Assembly: GCA_038501625.1 (NCBI GenBank) | Contig: JAZAYU010000052.1 | Location: 2,324,858-2,388,857 of the forward strand | Direction of reading: 5' to 3' | DNA length: 64,000 bases | Source: Corbicula japonica | Taxonomy: Eukaryota > Mollusca > Bivalvia > Venerida > Cyrenidae | Shown: positions 10,979 through 23,604 of the stretch, piece after piece | Numbering within the stretch: the first letter of the stretch is position 1 | Layout: each line of letters opens with the position of its first letter | Translations under genes and position numbers: made by a program | The notes under the pieces: generated by a model | The model's database searches: none | Told to the model about the DNA's origin: nothing | Seen by the model: the letters and a program-made list of their open reading frames with translations, nothing else

Positions 10979-11145
10979 GCTGTTGGGCGGCCAGCTTCAC
11001 GCTGCCAGGCTGCTAGGCTGCTTGGCGGACAACTTCACGCTGCCAGGCTGCTAGGCTGCTTGGCGGCCAACTTAACGCTGCCAGGCTGCTAGGCTGCTAG
11101 GCGGCAAACTTCACGCTGCCAGGCTGCTAGGCGGCCAACTTCACG
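10979..11145 (+). repeat. 38-bp minisatellite, about four units
   Basis: Unit contains CTTCACGCTGCCAGGCTGCT then AGGCTGCTTGGCGGCCAA, repeated with few changes. It borders the GGCTGCTGG array and shares GGCTGC words with it, so the two arrays may be related. Confidence 0.85.
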
Positions 11146-14100
11146 AACATGTCACAACGACACACGATATCAATATATCATATTACTCATGTGAGCATTT
11201 AAAATGAGGTTTTGTGTTGTTATGATTTTGTGCATCGAATTTATTTAAATATTGTTTTAGGGAATATTTAGATATAGTTATTTTTCTTTACTTCTCTGAC
11301 GTGTCGTACCATATGCAAAATAAGAGATACATTAATACCATTTATTTGTGAAATGTTTAATTGAACGGCATTTCGCCGATATAGAGTTTCGATAATTTTC
11401 TGTTTTATCGATGATCGTGCAATGATAACTGTAGATACCCCTTAAGAACACAAAAACAATGCGTGTTTGCTTTACGCTTTTACTCGTTTCCGTTATAGCT
11501 TGTTTGGCTTGCATCGATAGAAGAAAATGCAATCCTGAACTTGTCTCGTAGGATTTATATGGTCATTGAGACTATCGACATACTAAAGAATCCCTGAACG
11601 CCGACATGTACACCCCATTGGTTTCGATTAATCAATTTGGCACTTTTTACTTGTGTTGTGTGTAACGGGCTATGTCGTGTAAGAAATAATACATATATCC
11701 ATTAATATCAAATAAACTGCCGAATTAAAGCGATTCTACAATAAATGCATACTTCTTTTCTCCTCTTTTCCGTCTGCTTTAATGTTTCATTACTTTTTTG
11801 TCCTCAGTCGTAAAATATATCAAGGTACTCCGTATATAGCTCTCAGATCCTTTTTTTCATAACTGAGTCTCCTTTTTAGCCGCCAGAGTAATCATCAAGA
11901 CAAATCTGAGAATCATATGCGATTTCTAATAAAAATTATAGCTTACTTCTTACCGCAAAATCTTCATAAACTAAATAATTATATTCCTTCTTTTTAGTCA
12001 TTATCATCATCATCATCATCATCAACAACAACGTCATCGCCACCACCTCAATAATAGTCCAGACATTTTGACAGTTTTTCACTGCTTAAAAACTGTATTA
12101 ATGAACAAGATTTTTAAAGATCAAGGATACTATTTCATCTATCTGATTAAAATCATCTCCTGAAAACCGCTGCGCTATCAGAATCTGACGACGTGTAACT
12201 AAAACGTGCTTTTATCACTAACCCTTTGAGCCAATCAGAATGTCGCCTACAAAAACGCAAACGTGAAAGTAAACATAGTATTTTATACCACGGAAAGTGT
12301 TGACAGCCATCGTAAGACATATTTTACTGAAGATATATGTGTTTGTGTATTATTGCATTCATTTCTAATGTAAGGACATTTTCAGATCATTTTGCGAGCG
12401 TTATAAATCATGCTTTCTGTTTTGACGATTTCTATAAATAGTAATCGGGGAATACCGCTACAGTTTATGTAGGGTGTCTGCGGGCCGTCATCAGATCTCA
12501 CATTTTGTTAGATCTGACTTTATTGATATTGCTATTTCATTTATCAGTGCACCATTTAAGCAGTTGTGTTGGACATACCTGTTTTACAGTATCAAACGAA
12601 GTCAACCATTAACTTCTCATTATGATTCCTTGATAATACGCCTATTTAGCAAGGTAACTAGATGACTGATTGTCGTCATCGCAAGGACACTGGAAATCAG
12701 CGTTGTTGTTATTTCGAACACTACCCTTCGCCCGTAGGAGGTGATTTCAGTTGATGACTTCTAAAAAACAACGTTCAAAACGCTGTTTCGCACCACAGTA
12801 TAATATAATTATGTAGCTTGTTATTCAGCATCAACGGTTCCGAGTTTCTAGTCTTGTACGAATGCGAGTTAATTAGGAATCGAAAATTAACACCAATCTC
12901 CTACAATATGTACTTTAAAAGTGTGTCATTTACCGTGGCGGACTCCACTTGAAATTAGTCGAATCTGCTTGTCATTGTCATTTGTCATTTCCCCATGGGG
13001 ATGGATCTAACAACCTAAAGACATTGTTTGTTTAAAATACATCGGGTGCTGTTTGTGATAACGTTATTTTGAGACTCATTTATTCCCAGATATTTTCTGG
13101 CAATGATCGCATACCTCGCCCGGGATTTCTGGAAAATAGTGTTTAATTATTTGCATGTCATCACTTTAAATTAACACAATTTGCTATGTATTGTTAATCG
13201 ACCGCTTTCATTTTCACGTCAAAGTGAATATAAGTACATGACATTTCATTGTTCAACATTTCCGCATTTTAACTGGAATTTGAATTGGAGTCTTTACTAT
13301 TTCTTCATTTTTGTATCTATTTGAAAGAAACTGATGCCTCAAACATAAATTGTGCTCAACGTGCAAATTGAAGGGTTTCAAGTTCGAAATGACTGATGTG
13401 AAATATATATTATATCTTGTCCAAATATTTCTCGTACAAGTGCAATGTATGGAATAGTGCGAGATACAGTTATCAATTAATTTTGTTTAAGTTATACCGA
13501 TCTGGGCCTAAAACGCTAGGGTGAAAAATGAAATCTGGCTGGTCTAGACCGCTATGGCTGGTTATCGAACTTGGTCGAGGTATTCTGCACATCTAAATCG
13601 GTGATGTTAAGATCAAAGGTGATTTCATGCTACGTCGCGAGTTTTGGCGGGCGTATAAACATGCAAATATAAATTTCATGACGACGAAATAAACGAAATT
13701 AAAACACACTATCAATAAAAATGTATCCATGGATTTGGTCCATGTAATCTGACACACCTGACCCTAAAATTGTTCCGAAGATCAACATCATACCAATTTA
13801 AGCCTCAAAAGTAAACAAAAAATCAAATTAAACAAAACAAATAACATTTTAAACGACCATTTAACAAAAGACTTGGTATTTAACAAATTTGATACTTCCT
13901 TATATGAAAACATCACATTTATACAACTACATAATAAGAAAAGTGGGCAGAACGCATTTCCATTGCTTCCCATGAACAAACAAACCGAGTCTGCAATATT
14001 TTAATATTTGTCGTATTCGGTGGCTTTCAAAGTTCCCTTTTCACCTATTTCGACAGAAAAAATGTACAATATAGATTAAAACCAAATTGTTCCGCGACAA

Positions 14101-15096
14101 TATTAATTATATTAACATCATAAATATATAAAACAGTTATAAAAGGTTTCATTTTTAAAGTTGTAAACTGCTTGTTAGTGCTGAAGTAATTTCAGCACGT
14201 CAACAAGTAACTGCTGAAGTTTTTTTTGTAAAAATGGGGTCGGGTAACCAGAAATATGTAAGGCACGATGATTCGAACAAAGCACATTGAGAAAGTATTT
14301 GCGTTTTGAAAGGCACAAAACGTGTGCTGGGCATTTATGCGAGATCATAGCACAGAAATATTCGTTTGATGAGATATTGTTTCTGTGAAAATTTGCATAT
14401 TATTTGTTGAAACACTCATTAAATCATATCTTATTTGAGTTTCATTTTACAAAACAAAGATTGTCTATAATGATCATATTGTAAAAAAAGAAATCCTGTT
14501 AGAAAATATCTTAAATCAGTCATTAAATGTGCATCACTATGCAGAAATGCGTCTGGATTTCTTTGTTTTATTGTCGCGCTAATGCGAAACCATTGTTGTA
14601 TCTTATGATAAGTTTGTTGTATGGATAGAAATATTGTAGGGAAATGTTGCAAATATCAGACAAAAATATCATTTGATAGCAAACATAAAGAGATTCCATA
14701 TCCTTACAAAACTATGAAATGCAGAAAAACGTCAATCTTTTCGTCGTTTATCGAAAATGATAACTTCTACCATTGCAGCCGAACAGAATCTTGAAATTTG
14801 AGACTGGTTTCCAATCTCAGTTTTATAACCTTCAGCCCTGAGCACCGGATATTAACTCACCAAAATACGAAACCCGCCAGAGTTGCACCTGAGTCGGCGA
14901 ATTAACTTTGTAATCAATTGGATTTCTTTCGCATCATATGGGTGTGTCGGAATCTTCAAGGTGCTTAACATCAAGGAATAAGCGCATTTACTGCTTCGTA
15001 ATGTTTGATGTTGACGATGGCGTTGGATATTAAAATAACTTCGATCTTCCCTTTGCTCTGAACTCCATAAAATATATATATAGGTTCCATAACAAA
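11146..15096. other. Long non-coding stretch, no gene seen
   Basis: No frame here shows a recognisable domain. Contents: a short (ATC)n tract at about 11999-12026, a decayed family X copy at 13965-14060 (CGAGTCTGCAAT, GTGGCTTTCAAAGTTCCCTT), and a short perfect hairpin at 14178-14198 (GTGCTGAA ... TTCAGCAC). The rest looks like ordinary intergenic or intronic DNA. Confidence 0.6.
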
Positions 15097-15818
15097 AAAA
15101 GTGAAATATGCATATCAGGAATGGCCACATCCAGCAGACACAGCCTCCCCAAACAGCCAAAAAGTAGAGAGAAAAAGAGAGCATGGTATTACAATAACCA
15201 GTTTCAAAATGGACGCAACAAACAATTAACGAAAGTGAGAACCCGAGGGGTTACCGCCTTGAAACGGTCAGTGGCAAAACAATTTGCCACAGGGGGTTTA
15301 AACCAGGCTCTAGGGTGCACCAACCACACACTTGCCCCAACAGGTTCTCATATCACAAAACAGGTACAAGTTGTCTTGGTGAAAAAACTTCAACCCACCC
15401 GTCGGCTCAATAATGTTGCATGCAAAAGCACACAAGCATATAAAACATAAGAAGCTAATAGCATTGCAAAGCCAAAGTGCGGGAACTCAATGATCTTACC
15501 GAGACCAGAGCACCTGGAGTAAAATCAGAAAGAACACGATGACAGGGATAAAAGACACAAATCGAGCTTCTAGGTTCTTTTCAGAAAATATTTCCCCATA
15601 AACCTTCATAAACTATTAAACCTCTGCCACCGTCGTGCAATGAAAGAGGTAAGAATACTGATTAACTGAAGATGGTTAATTACCAGGCCTGCAGAGCGCT
15701 GTAAAATATCATGTTAGTAACCTTTCTTCTTAAATTTACAGATGTTTTTTACGAATAACCGGGAGAAATTTACATTGCCTTTTATCTTCTTAAGTTTATA
15801 AATTAAATCATAAACCAT
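15097..15818 (-). mobile_element. Penelope-like element 3' fragment, part 1
   Basis: Reverse-strand copy of the element end seen at 37860-38402 and 61463-62440: the 3' terminus ATATGCATATCAGGAATGGC, the folded module (15236-15350), the untranslated stretch with ACTCCAGGTGCTCTGG, and the last codons of the reverse transcriptase ORF up to about 15818. It then breaks off and resumes at 16774 after an inserted repeat Y. The 109-codon plus-strand frame here is antisense to untranslated sequence and not a gene. Confidence 0.8.
15236..15350 (-). ncRNA. Conserved folded module in PLE 3' region
   Basis: Sense (minus) strand starts TGAGAACC and ends GGTTCTCA, an 8-bp closing stem. Inside are a GGTTTAAACC palindrome and a stem-loop TGGCAAA/TTTGCCA. 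The same layout occurs at 38150, 43242, 60297, 61157 and 61599. Confidence 0.5.
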
Positions 15819-15825
15819 GATTAAA

Positions 15826-16773
15826 CATAAACAAGAAATATCTTTAAAAAAGATAAACGGCGTTGATGGAAAAGATTTATATATACATGTATATAAGAAA
15901 GAAAGAAATACAGAGAGGCAAAGCAGACATAGTTTAGTTATTTTATTTTATTTGTTATAGCTGTTGACGAACCCTCCCTGCCTTCTTAGTATGACTTAGA
16001 GAGTAAGCGACCGAATCATGACAACTCATAAATTTATTGAAAGTGTCTTTCAAAAAAAATGTTGAAGTTGTTGCAACAATTTCATACAGTGATAACAAGT
16101 CGATTTAAAGAAGCAAAATATTCAGTTTCAATAAAATACCTCGTGTAGAGTGAGAATTCAAGATTAATAAATGTCCTTGAAATTTAATAAATATAAATAA
16201 TAACAGCCTGTTACAAGAACGAAATATACCAACTTTTACGTATATTAAGTTTAAAAAAGTGTCCGTACTGAGTATTGAACCCGGGGCCTCCGCTTGAGAG
16301 GCGAGAGTGTTTGCCACTACACTACAATGAACGAGTCTTACGAACTTGAAATTAACAATCAGTATCAAAGGAACTAGAAAGGAACCAGTAAGAACTAGGA
16401 ATATCTACGCTTCTCTTTCGTTTTACACTGTGTATTGTATGCAAGTGACACCCAAGAATATTCCATATAATATTGTATTTAAGCCATCAATATTGACTTA
16501 ACTGGTTACTTAAATCGTAAATATGTTTTTCCTCCAATACAACACCCTCTAACAACCAATCTAATTAATCTATTTGATTTTTCCGCTGCATAATAATAAA
16601 ATCCCACTAGATACCTCTCCAGCCTGCTAGATGCCTCTCTGGTGTAAATAGCTACCAATCGAAATAGTTTATTTCATTTTCCCTCTGCATAATAAGAGAA
16701 TACGAGTATTATTTACAACATTTCATTGGTCGAAAAACTAGGTCAAAAGTGAGCTTAGACAGCTAACGCCGAA
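15826..16773 (-). repeat. Dispersed repeat Y, copy 3, inserted in the PLE
   Basis: PLE sequence stops at AAATTAAATC (about 15810) and resumes at AACTGGTTGTG (about 16775), with a repeat Y between the same end motifs as 3914-4909 (ACAAGAAATATC ... CTAACGCCGAAAA). Repeat Y is therefore mobile and younger than this PLE copy. Confidence 0.75.
16267..16328 (-). promoter_or_regulatory. tRNA-Glu-like module (repeat Y copy 3)
   Basis: As at 2291-2350, with TAGTGTAGTGGCAAACAC and CCCGGGTTCAATACTCAG on the minus strand, followed downstream by a T-run. Confidence 0.55.
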
Positions 16774-16845
16774 AAAACTGGTTGTGAAAGACTTTGTTGC
16801 AATAGTGACTTTAAACTGCACCTGTATTTATGAATATCTGGGTAC
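16774..16845 (-). mobile_element. Penelope-like element fragment, part 2
   Basis: Continues the fragment of 15097-15818: GTGACTTTAAACTGCACCTG and TGTATTTATGAAT match 62195-62225. Ends at about 16845, so the copy is 5'-truncated. Confidence 0.7.
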
Positions 16846-18591
16846 CGTTATTTGTGTGCGTGACATCGACAAATTAGGAGAGTTACTAAAAGGTTTAAAG
16901 GTTTACACTCCTAATCACATGATTAAAGCAATCACTATTTTATTGATAACGGTGTAGTTTGTATTAAAATGTGTTATTATTTATTGACTTAATCACTAAA
17001 ATAGATTTGGTTGTGGTTTGGTCTCATTGGTCGCGTTGCCAAATTGCATTCTGTAGCAGTTTTGCTAAGTTTTGGTAAGTATATGCGGTTAGAAAAATAT
17101 AAACACAAAATAAATGCAATTGCATAAAATAGAAAGGGGAATTATGAAAGCCGCCGAACAAGAAAACTATGATATTGGTTAAGCTTGTTCAAGCGCAGTA
17201 ATGGAAATTCATATACTGACTACTCCATTTAGCCCCGGTCGAGCGCAACTTATTATTTACATGTCAACTGTTCCAATTCTGATCCATCCCAAACGATGGC
17301 AACCATATGACGTTAAACTATGTAAACTTTAATGCGGTAATTTCAGATTTATACCATTTCATAATCAGCGGTGTATGGTCCCCGGAAAAATTAATGTGTT
17401 TGCCCTAAACGAAAACGTATGCACGTAAATGAACGAATTATACTGTAGACAGGGGATAATAGAATATAAATACATGTACATTGTACGCATTGCATATAAC
17501 AAGGAAGACCAAAACACAATAGGATATATACAGCTAGGGATGACTGAACAATGTTAAAAGGTTTACTTGCTGTGATATCGAAAGTATCCGAATAAAACAT
17601 GTCGAAATATTAAAACAGAAAGTATTTAGGATTAATATTTAGTACATGTATCATCAAAAATTGTGCCCGACGACCTTCAAAGAACTGATTTGATAATGGC
17701 ACTGCTTAAATGCCAGGGCAGACTTTTACATCCTCCGCATGGCACATACAAAGATACTGGAAAAACAACAACTAGATGAAATATTGCAAGAAGGGTTTAA
17801 TTGGGTCTGTTTGTATGGATAGTAATTGCATATTACTGTCACGCCACCTAGATCCGGACTGAGCGCAACACGAGAAAACATTACAAATTTAGATAATATT
17901 CACATGTTTTTCAAACAAGTTAAAGACAGTTTATTGATTAAACTAAAAACTGATACAGTGATTTCAGTCCATCAAGACATTGCTGGTATATCAGTTCGTT
18001 GACGCGATGTCTAAGTAAACCTAGCCAACCACTTCAACGGCTCTGAAAGTAGAAAGATGTGAAATATGATAACTTTTAAGCATAATGATTTGGTTTTCAT
18101 TTTCCTGGCCAAAAATGAAACAAAATATTATCGATTATTTACGGATAGTATGTACTGTCTGTCTCTTGCATGGTTACTCAGGCGCTGTTTAGATTTATGG
18201 TTATCTATACGTTACAATGTTTGAGTAGAGACTTTCAATATAAACAAAGCAATCCACAAATTGGACAGTTGTTTTCCTATTTTTAAGTACCGTGTTTGCC
18301 AATTACATGTAGCTCTAAATGTGTGATACAACTTGTGGTTTTGTAATTATTGTTTCCGTTGCTTTAGTCCTCTGATACGTCTGTTTATTTGATAACATTT
18401 TGAGATGCTTGTGTTCATATCAGAAGCGATTTGCAATTCCTTTTGGAAAATAAATGCGTTTTACTACGACCGTTTCGTGTGGTAACCTTTGAGCTACATG
18501 GGTTAATAGGTGGGAAGTTTATGTATAAAAATAAAACTTAATTTAAATGCCTTTTTAACGTAACGCCTCAGACTACATCTCTCTTTCATTT
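16846..18591. other. Non-coding stretch with an inverted family X fragment
   Basis: A minus-strand piece of family X lies at about 17280-17470 (CCATCCCAAACGATGG, GTGTATGGTCCCCGG, TTTGCCCTAAACGA). Nothing else is recognised; no coding frame stands out. Confidence 0.55.
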
Positions 18592-19465
18592 GGCTTTGTT
18601 TAGAGGCTGTGTTCTGACTATGACTTTCATTTGGCTTTGTTTAGAGGCTGTGTTCTGACTATGCCTTTCATTTAGCTTTGTTCAGAGGCTGTTTTCTGAC
18701 TATGCCTTTCATTAAGCTTAGCTTTGTTTAGAGGCTGTGTTCTGACTATGCCTTTCACTTGGCTTTGTTTAGAGGCTGTGTTCTGACTATGCCTTTCATT
18801 AAGCTTAGCTTTGTTTAGAGGCTGTGTTCTGACTATGCCTTTCATTAAGCTTAGCTTTGTTTAGAGACTGTGTTCTGACTATGCCTTTCATTGAGCTTAG
18901 CTTTGTTTAGAGGCTGTATTCTGACTATGCCTTTCACTTGGCTTTGTTTAGAGGCTGTGTTCTGACTATGCCTTTCATTAAGCTTAGCTTTGTTTAGAGG
19001 CTGTGTTCTGAATACGCCTTTCATTAAGCTTAGCTTTGTTAAGAGGCTGTGTTCTGACAATGCCTTTCACTTGGCTTTGTTTAGAGGCTGTGTTCTGACT
19101 ATGCCTTTCACTTGGCTTTGTTTAGAGGCTGTGTTCTGACTATGCCTTTCATTAAGCTTAGCTTTGTTTAGAGGCTGTGTTCTGACTATGCCTTTCATTA
19201 AGCTTAGCTTTGTTTAGAGACTGTGTTCTGACTATGCCTTTCATTGAGCTTAGCTTTGTTTAGAGGCTGTATTCTGACTATGCCTTTCACTTGGCTTTGT
19301 TTAGAGGCTGTGTTCTGACTATGCCTTTCATTAAGCTTAGCTTTGTTTAGAGGCTGTGTTCTGACTATGCCTTTCATTAAGCTTAGCTTTGTTAAGAGGC
19401 TGTGTTCTGACAATGCCTTTCACTTGGCTTTGTTTAGAGGCTGTGTTCTGACTAGGCCTTTAACA
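18592..19465. repeat. 41/46-bp minisatellite with 353-bp higher-order repeat
   Basis: Units read TTTCACTTGGCTTTGTTTAG AGGCTGTGTTCTGACTATGCC (41 bp) or a version with AAGCTTAGCTTTG (46 bp). The order of variants from 18851 recurs at 19204, a 353-bp higher-order period. The 69-codon minus-strand frames are repeat-encoded and not genes. Confidence 0.95.
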
Positions 19466-20468
19466 TGTATTAATATTTTTTCCAAATACATCACATTTTT
19501 CTCCGATTTAGCTTAATTTCTTTATTTGATTTATTAAACAATAGGCGAGATGAAAGGCGATGAAGTAATGAATTGCTAATAAAAACGAAACATATTAAAA
19601 TATCCAAAAAATATTCTCTGTAATTAATCTCATAGCAACCATAATATCATGTAATATCATTTAATTTAACAAACTAGTGGCATATTGATTTTTAATCAGG
19701 TGCGTAGGAGCGATTTGAACATTGTTGCCGCGAAAGAGATTATTTTGGCTGCATAGCAGTGACATGTCGATATCATAAGGTATTTATTAATAATACATTA
19801 AATTTAATATGCTGTCATTGGGGTAAATAAAATGTATAAGTCATAGGAGTACCCAAATGCTGAAAGCAACAAAAAGACAACAAACAGTTCGAACAATTAG
19901 ACGTCTGACCCTTTCTATAATATAATTATAGATCTCCATTTGCAAAAGTAATAACTTTACATAGATCAGATAACAAAAGAATCAGAAGTAAGTCACTACC
20001 ATATTCACTGAATGTTCCTTACGAAATGATGTTACTTTTTCAAAATTTTGAGCACTCCCTAATTACCACACTCGCGACAAATCACCTTTTCCTGGACGTT
20101 GGTACTGGTCTGTGTATTAGCTAAGCCGATAATTATTATTAAGTAAAAACAACGATCTAATAGAACGATTTTAATGTATATGGCAATGCAAGAATTCTTG
20201 ACAAAATGTTTGGACCGCGGCTCCTGTGGCCATAGCTCCTATGCGCCTGTTAAAGATTACTTTCCACCTTGTTAATTATATCATAACACGTCCACAGAAG
20301 AACAGTGTAAATATAGAACCGATTGAAGTAGGACATCACAGTAAACTAATTCCGAAAACTTGAAATACACCTTCATGTAAACCTCAGTGTTCCAAGTAAT
20401 AAGAGAATAATAATACTCTAATGACACTTGTTAATTTAGACGTTAAGCGATGAAATTAAGTAAAGCAC
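19466..20468. other. No gene or repeat recognised
   Basis: Downstream flank of the lectin gene. AT-rich, with no frame or motif I can assign beyond the lectin 3' region. Confidence 0.5.
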
Positions 20469-22964
20469 TCACTCGTTCTCTTTTTCACAGATGTAATGCT
20501 GAAATGAATGGCAAGGGTAGTCGTTCCATTCATACTGCCAACCTGAATAAAGATGCGCGCAGTTTTCATCAAGGCCGGCATTGTCGGGCTGCCCAGGATG
20601 CCAGTCAGAGAAACTAGAGTTCAGTAGAGGTGTTTTGCTGGTCATCCAAATCCATTCGCCGTCATTCCTAATATCAGAGAGTCCTATCCAAAAGTCGACT
20701 GAAAACAAACAACAACAACGAGCGTCAAACTTATCTTATATTTTGACTTAAAAGTGACTTTAATCACGTTCAGTTCAGTAGTAGTGTTTTGCTGGTCATC
20801 TATATTCATTCTCCATCATTCCTGACATATGACAGCCCAATCCAAAAATCGATTGGAAAATCAAGCGTGTCAGATATTTGTTTTGACTTAAGTATGAAAT
20901 TTAAAATATATTACTTTTAACTTGGCAACAATTTAAAATTAAAACTAATGTTATGTAAGGTAATATAAATCAACATACAAACCTTCTGAGTTAGCTTCCA
21001 ATGTATCGGATTTAAAACTAAACCTATGTAATGTACATCGGACATGTAAGACTAATTGAAATCCAGTTCGTATGTATGCATTACTTAGTAAGAAATCTAA
21101 GGAAGTGGATGCACTAATAAGAGTGGGCATACATGTTTTCCGTTTGACGCCATATTCTTAGTTAAGACATAAACTTAAATCAATTTTCTAAACTTTATTG
21201 AAGTTATATTCCTTATTTCAAGGTGGTTTTGAATTCGTAGATCAATCTGCATAATAATTATGAAATTCACGAACACAAGTTCTACGAATTACATTATGTT
21301 ACGTTATGAACTCTTCTTACAATTTAATGCAGCTGCGTTAGATTTTAGGAATGCGTTTTCCCTGGCGTCGTTTATTTCAACCAGCGCTGCATCCAGCATA
21401 TGGCAAAATTGCTGAAACATTTGCGAAATAAACCAAAGTGTTAATTTTTCAATTAAGACGACAATATAATTATCAGAATTTTAACTGGTGTTTCAGAATC
21501 CTGTTACAATGTAAGTATGAACGTGAAAAGTTAATGACACACTTGAGCTCCAATATAGAAAAAATACTTTATAAATTTAAAAGTCTGCTGAGAGCTGATC
21601 AAATTTACAAAACGTGTTATAACAAATGATTAGGATAAATACGTTGTTATATAGCAGATGCGTTATAATATTTTTTGTTGTTGGTAGTTTTGTGTTGAAT
21701 AGGTCACTAACATTGCAAATGGTGAAAACTGGCAAAAATTTCAATAATGAATTTTGGAGAAAATAATCATTGCCATATAGATTTTAGTAAAGAAATGTAT
21801 TTATCTAAAAATAAACTAATGTTTGCAAACTCAGTTTAGTATCATTAATGTTCTAATTACCAAGCACATACTAAAACAAAAGAAAAAGCCATTTGAATAA
21901 AAACTGAAATTCATAAACAATATACTAAAACAACTCATACAACTCATAAATTACCCTTTCACTGCCATAAGGACAGCATATGCCGTCCCTGTTATTTTCG
22001 GCGTATTTGCAATATGGACGGCTTTTGCCGTTTCTACCGTTTCTCTCTCTCTTCGTTTACTCTAAATCAAAATAAGTTAACATAAGTAAAGAAGGATTTC
22101 GTGGCAGAAAATCAGTCGCTAAATTAAACACATATCAATATATCTGTATTATAGTAAAGTCACGGAAAGTTAGAAGATGGTAGGCTTGAAAACAAAGTGT
22201 ATACCGAGGCACCAATCCAGGTCTCTGTATCATGGCTAAAATGATAACAGCTGTTGTCATGGGTGAGGAATCCACTTGGACAACCTAAAACTAAAACCAA
22301 AAACGATTGTTCTATAAACCGGGAATATATTGCATCAGTAAAAATAATTACGATTAAAATTGAAATCAATATATTCGTAAATAACACTACTTTTCAAAAC
22401 AGTTTTAAATTAGTGTATTGCTTTAATCTAAATTAAAGCTGAAACCACTATATTCATGAATTTTTATAAGTTTAAAAGTATGTTTCAAATATTCAGTAGT
22501 AGATATGCTGCCATCCGTTTTTTTTAGAAAATGACATCATATTTCTCGAAATTTCTTTCTTACGTGATAATACAATACATTCGTACAGCGTTTATTTGCG
22601 CACACATTTTGGGACATGACACACATTTAACAAATGATGAGTTATCAAACATTCTTCAACAGATGATAAGGGTTAGCTCATACCTTAAAATTGCAAATTA
22701 AAATTATCAAACAGAAAAGTTGAAGATGCGTCCTTAGCTATACGTATTTTTTTCAAATTGAAAAAATCTTATTCCCGCATAGTAAAATGTTATTCTTTTG
22801 CTGTTATCGTCAGAATCACATTGATAAAGAAAATAAAAAGAGGAATAAGAGCTAAAAGTTATGACAAATATACATTTTTTTAAATACCCGTCTCCTCCCC
22901 CACACACAAATAAATTAACCTTACCTATTGTGCAAATACTTGCTAAGATATATAACTTCAACAT
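20469..22964 (-). CDS. Secreted C-type lectin, four exons, intact
   Basis: Exons on the minus strand: 22964-22925 (ATG and signal peptide MLKLYILASICTI), 22284-22205, 21411-21321 and 20698-20469 (TGA stop). All introns are GT-AG, with phases 1, 0 and 1. Exon lengths 40+80+91+230 give 441 nt, exactly 146 residues plus stop with no interruption. The domain has the CPSGF start, SCYHF, QFCHMLDAALVEINDA, FDFWIGL, DGEWIWM, then QPDN and WND, the Ca2+/sugar-site motifs (QPD usually goes with galactose-type binding), and the final YICE. Six domain cysteines fit the long-form fold. Probably a secreted lectin acting in innate immunity or particle recognition. Its neighbour at 23605 is a head-to-head paralogue. 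Exon joins are read from sequence only; there is no transcript evidence. Confidence 0.88.
20766..20862 (-). pseudogene. Duplicated, broken lectin exon 4 fragment
   Basis: Inside intron 3 of the lectin gene. It reads I-D-F-W-I-G-L-S-Y-V-R-N-D-G-E then a stop, followed by MTSKT. This is a partial copy of the exon 4 start. It is as similar to the exon of the plus-strand paralogue (TTTGGATTGGGCTGTC) as to its host gene. Confidence 0.75.
21700..21890 (-). repeat. Dispersed repeat, inverted partner of 26930-27120
   Basis: Shares TACCAAGCACATACTAAAAC, GAAATGTATTTA, TTTGCAAAC and GGTCACTAACATTGCAAATG (in reverse complement) with 26930-27120. Lies in intron 2 of the intact lectin gene. No coding content. 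Confidence 0.75.
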
Positions 22965-23604
22965 GGTTCTAGTTTTAACTAAATTGGTATTCTTATCGGT
23001 TTGAAGATTACATTCGAACGACGTATACAGTAAACTTGAGACAATTTGACAAAGTAAATATATCTACTACTTATTAAGTAAATGTTACTACCGTTATCTT
23101 CTCCCTTTCCTGTTTTACATTTTACTGCAGTTTACTGTGGTATCATTTTATTTCGCGGTGATTTAATTTTCGCGTAATTGATCTACATGTAATACAATTA
23201 CGCGAATTCATGCCCCCACGAATGATTCATTTTGAGGTTTTTCCGCGAAAATTCGTCCCCGCGAAAAAATACAGCAGTTGTTTTTTTTTATTAAAATCAC
23301 GTAGATTGATAAACAGCTTTAGTTGACAATAAGGCAACCAGCAAACAGGAACGTTAGCTCGTGTTGAATAACTCATTTTGGGCAATATCAAACCAGTAAA
23401 ATATCCATCGCTCAGTTTAAATTCGACTGATCCAACAGCGTTTTTAATTAATATTTGGAATAAAAAGTATTTAGCGCATTAAGATTTTCTTTTATTAATC
23501 TAAAAATTAGTGTATGTTTTGAACTAACTAGGAATTATCTTCAAACATGTCATGTATACGTCTTCAAACTGATAAGAAGATCAATTTCACTATTAAATAA
23601 AACC
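22965..23604. promoter_or_regulatory. Divergent promoter region between two lectin start codons
   Basis: The two ATG codons (22964 minus, 23605 plus) are 640 bp apart. Upstream of each lies the same 5' sequence: GTATACGT, CTTCAAAC, GATAAGAA, then AAACCATG or GAACCATG. The duplicated unit therefore includes promoter-proximal DNA, and shared bidirectional control is possible. No clear TATA box could be placed with confidence. Confidence 0.65.
23125..23280. mobile_element. MITE-like element in the divergent promoter
   Basis: Palindromic layout: left CAGTTTACTGTGG with TTTCGCGG and TTTTCGCG, right CGCGAAAA, CCGCGAAAAA and ACAGCAGT in reverse. Such short inverted CGCGAAA elements ending in ACTGTGG are familiar invertebrate MITEs. 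No target duplication was clear. Confidence 0.5.

Noticed and set aside
15121..15450. 109-codon plus-strand frame and its relatives at 43202, 60184 and 61484
   Set aside because: All are antisense to the untranslated 3' region of the Penelope-like element; their similarity to each other reflects the repeat.
18592..19465. CRISPR-like regular array
   Set aside because: Units are contiguous 41/46-bp repeats without unique spacers, in a eukaryotic genome; it is a minisatellite.
22160..22387. 75-residue secreted peptide starting MLFTNILISILIVIIF
   Set aside because: The start lies in intron 1 of the lectin; the true exon begins after the TTTTAG acceptor at 22285, and the real signal peptide is encoded at 22964-22925.
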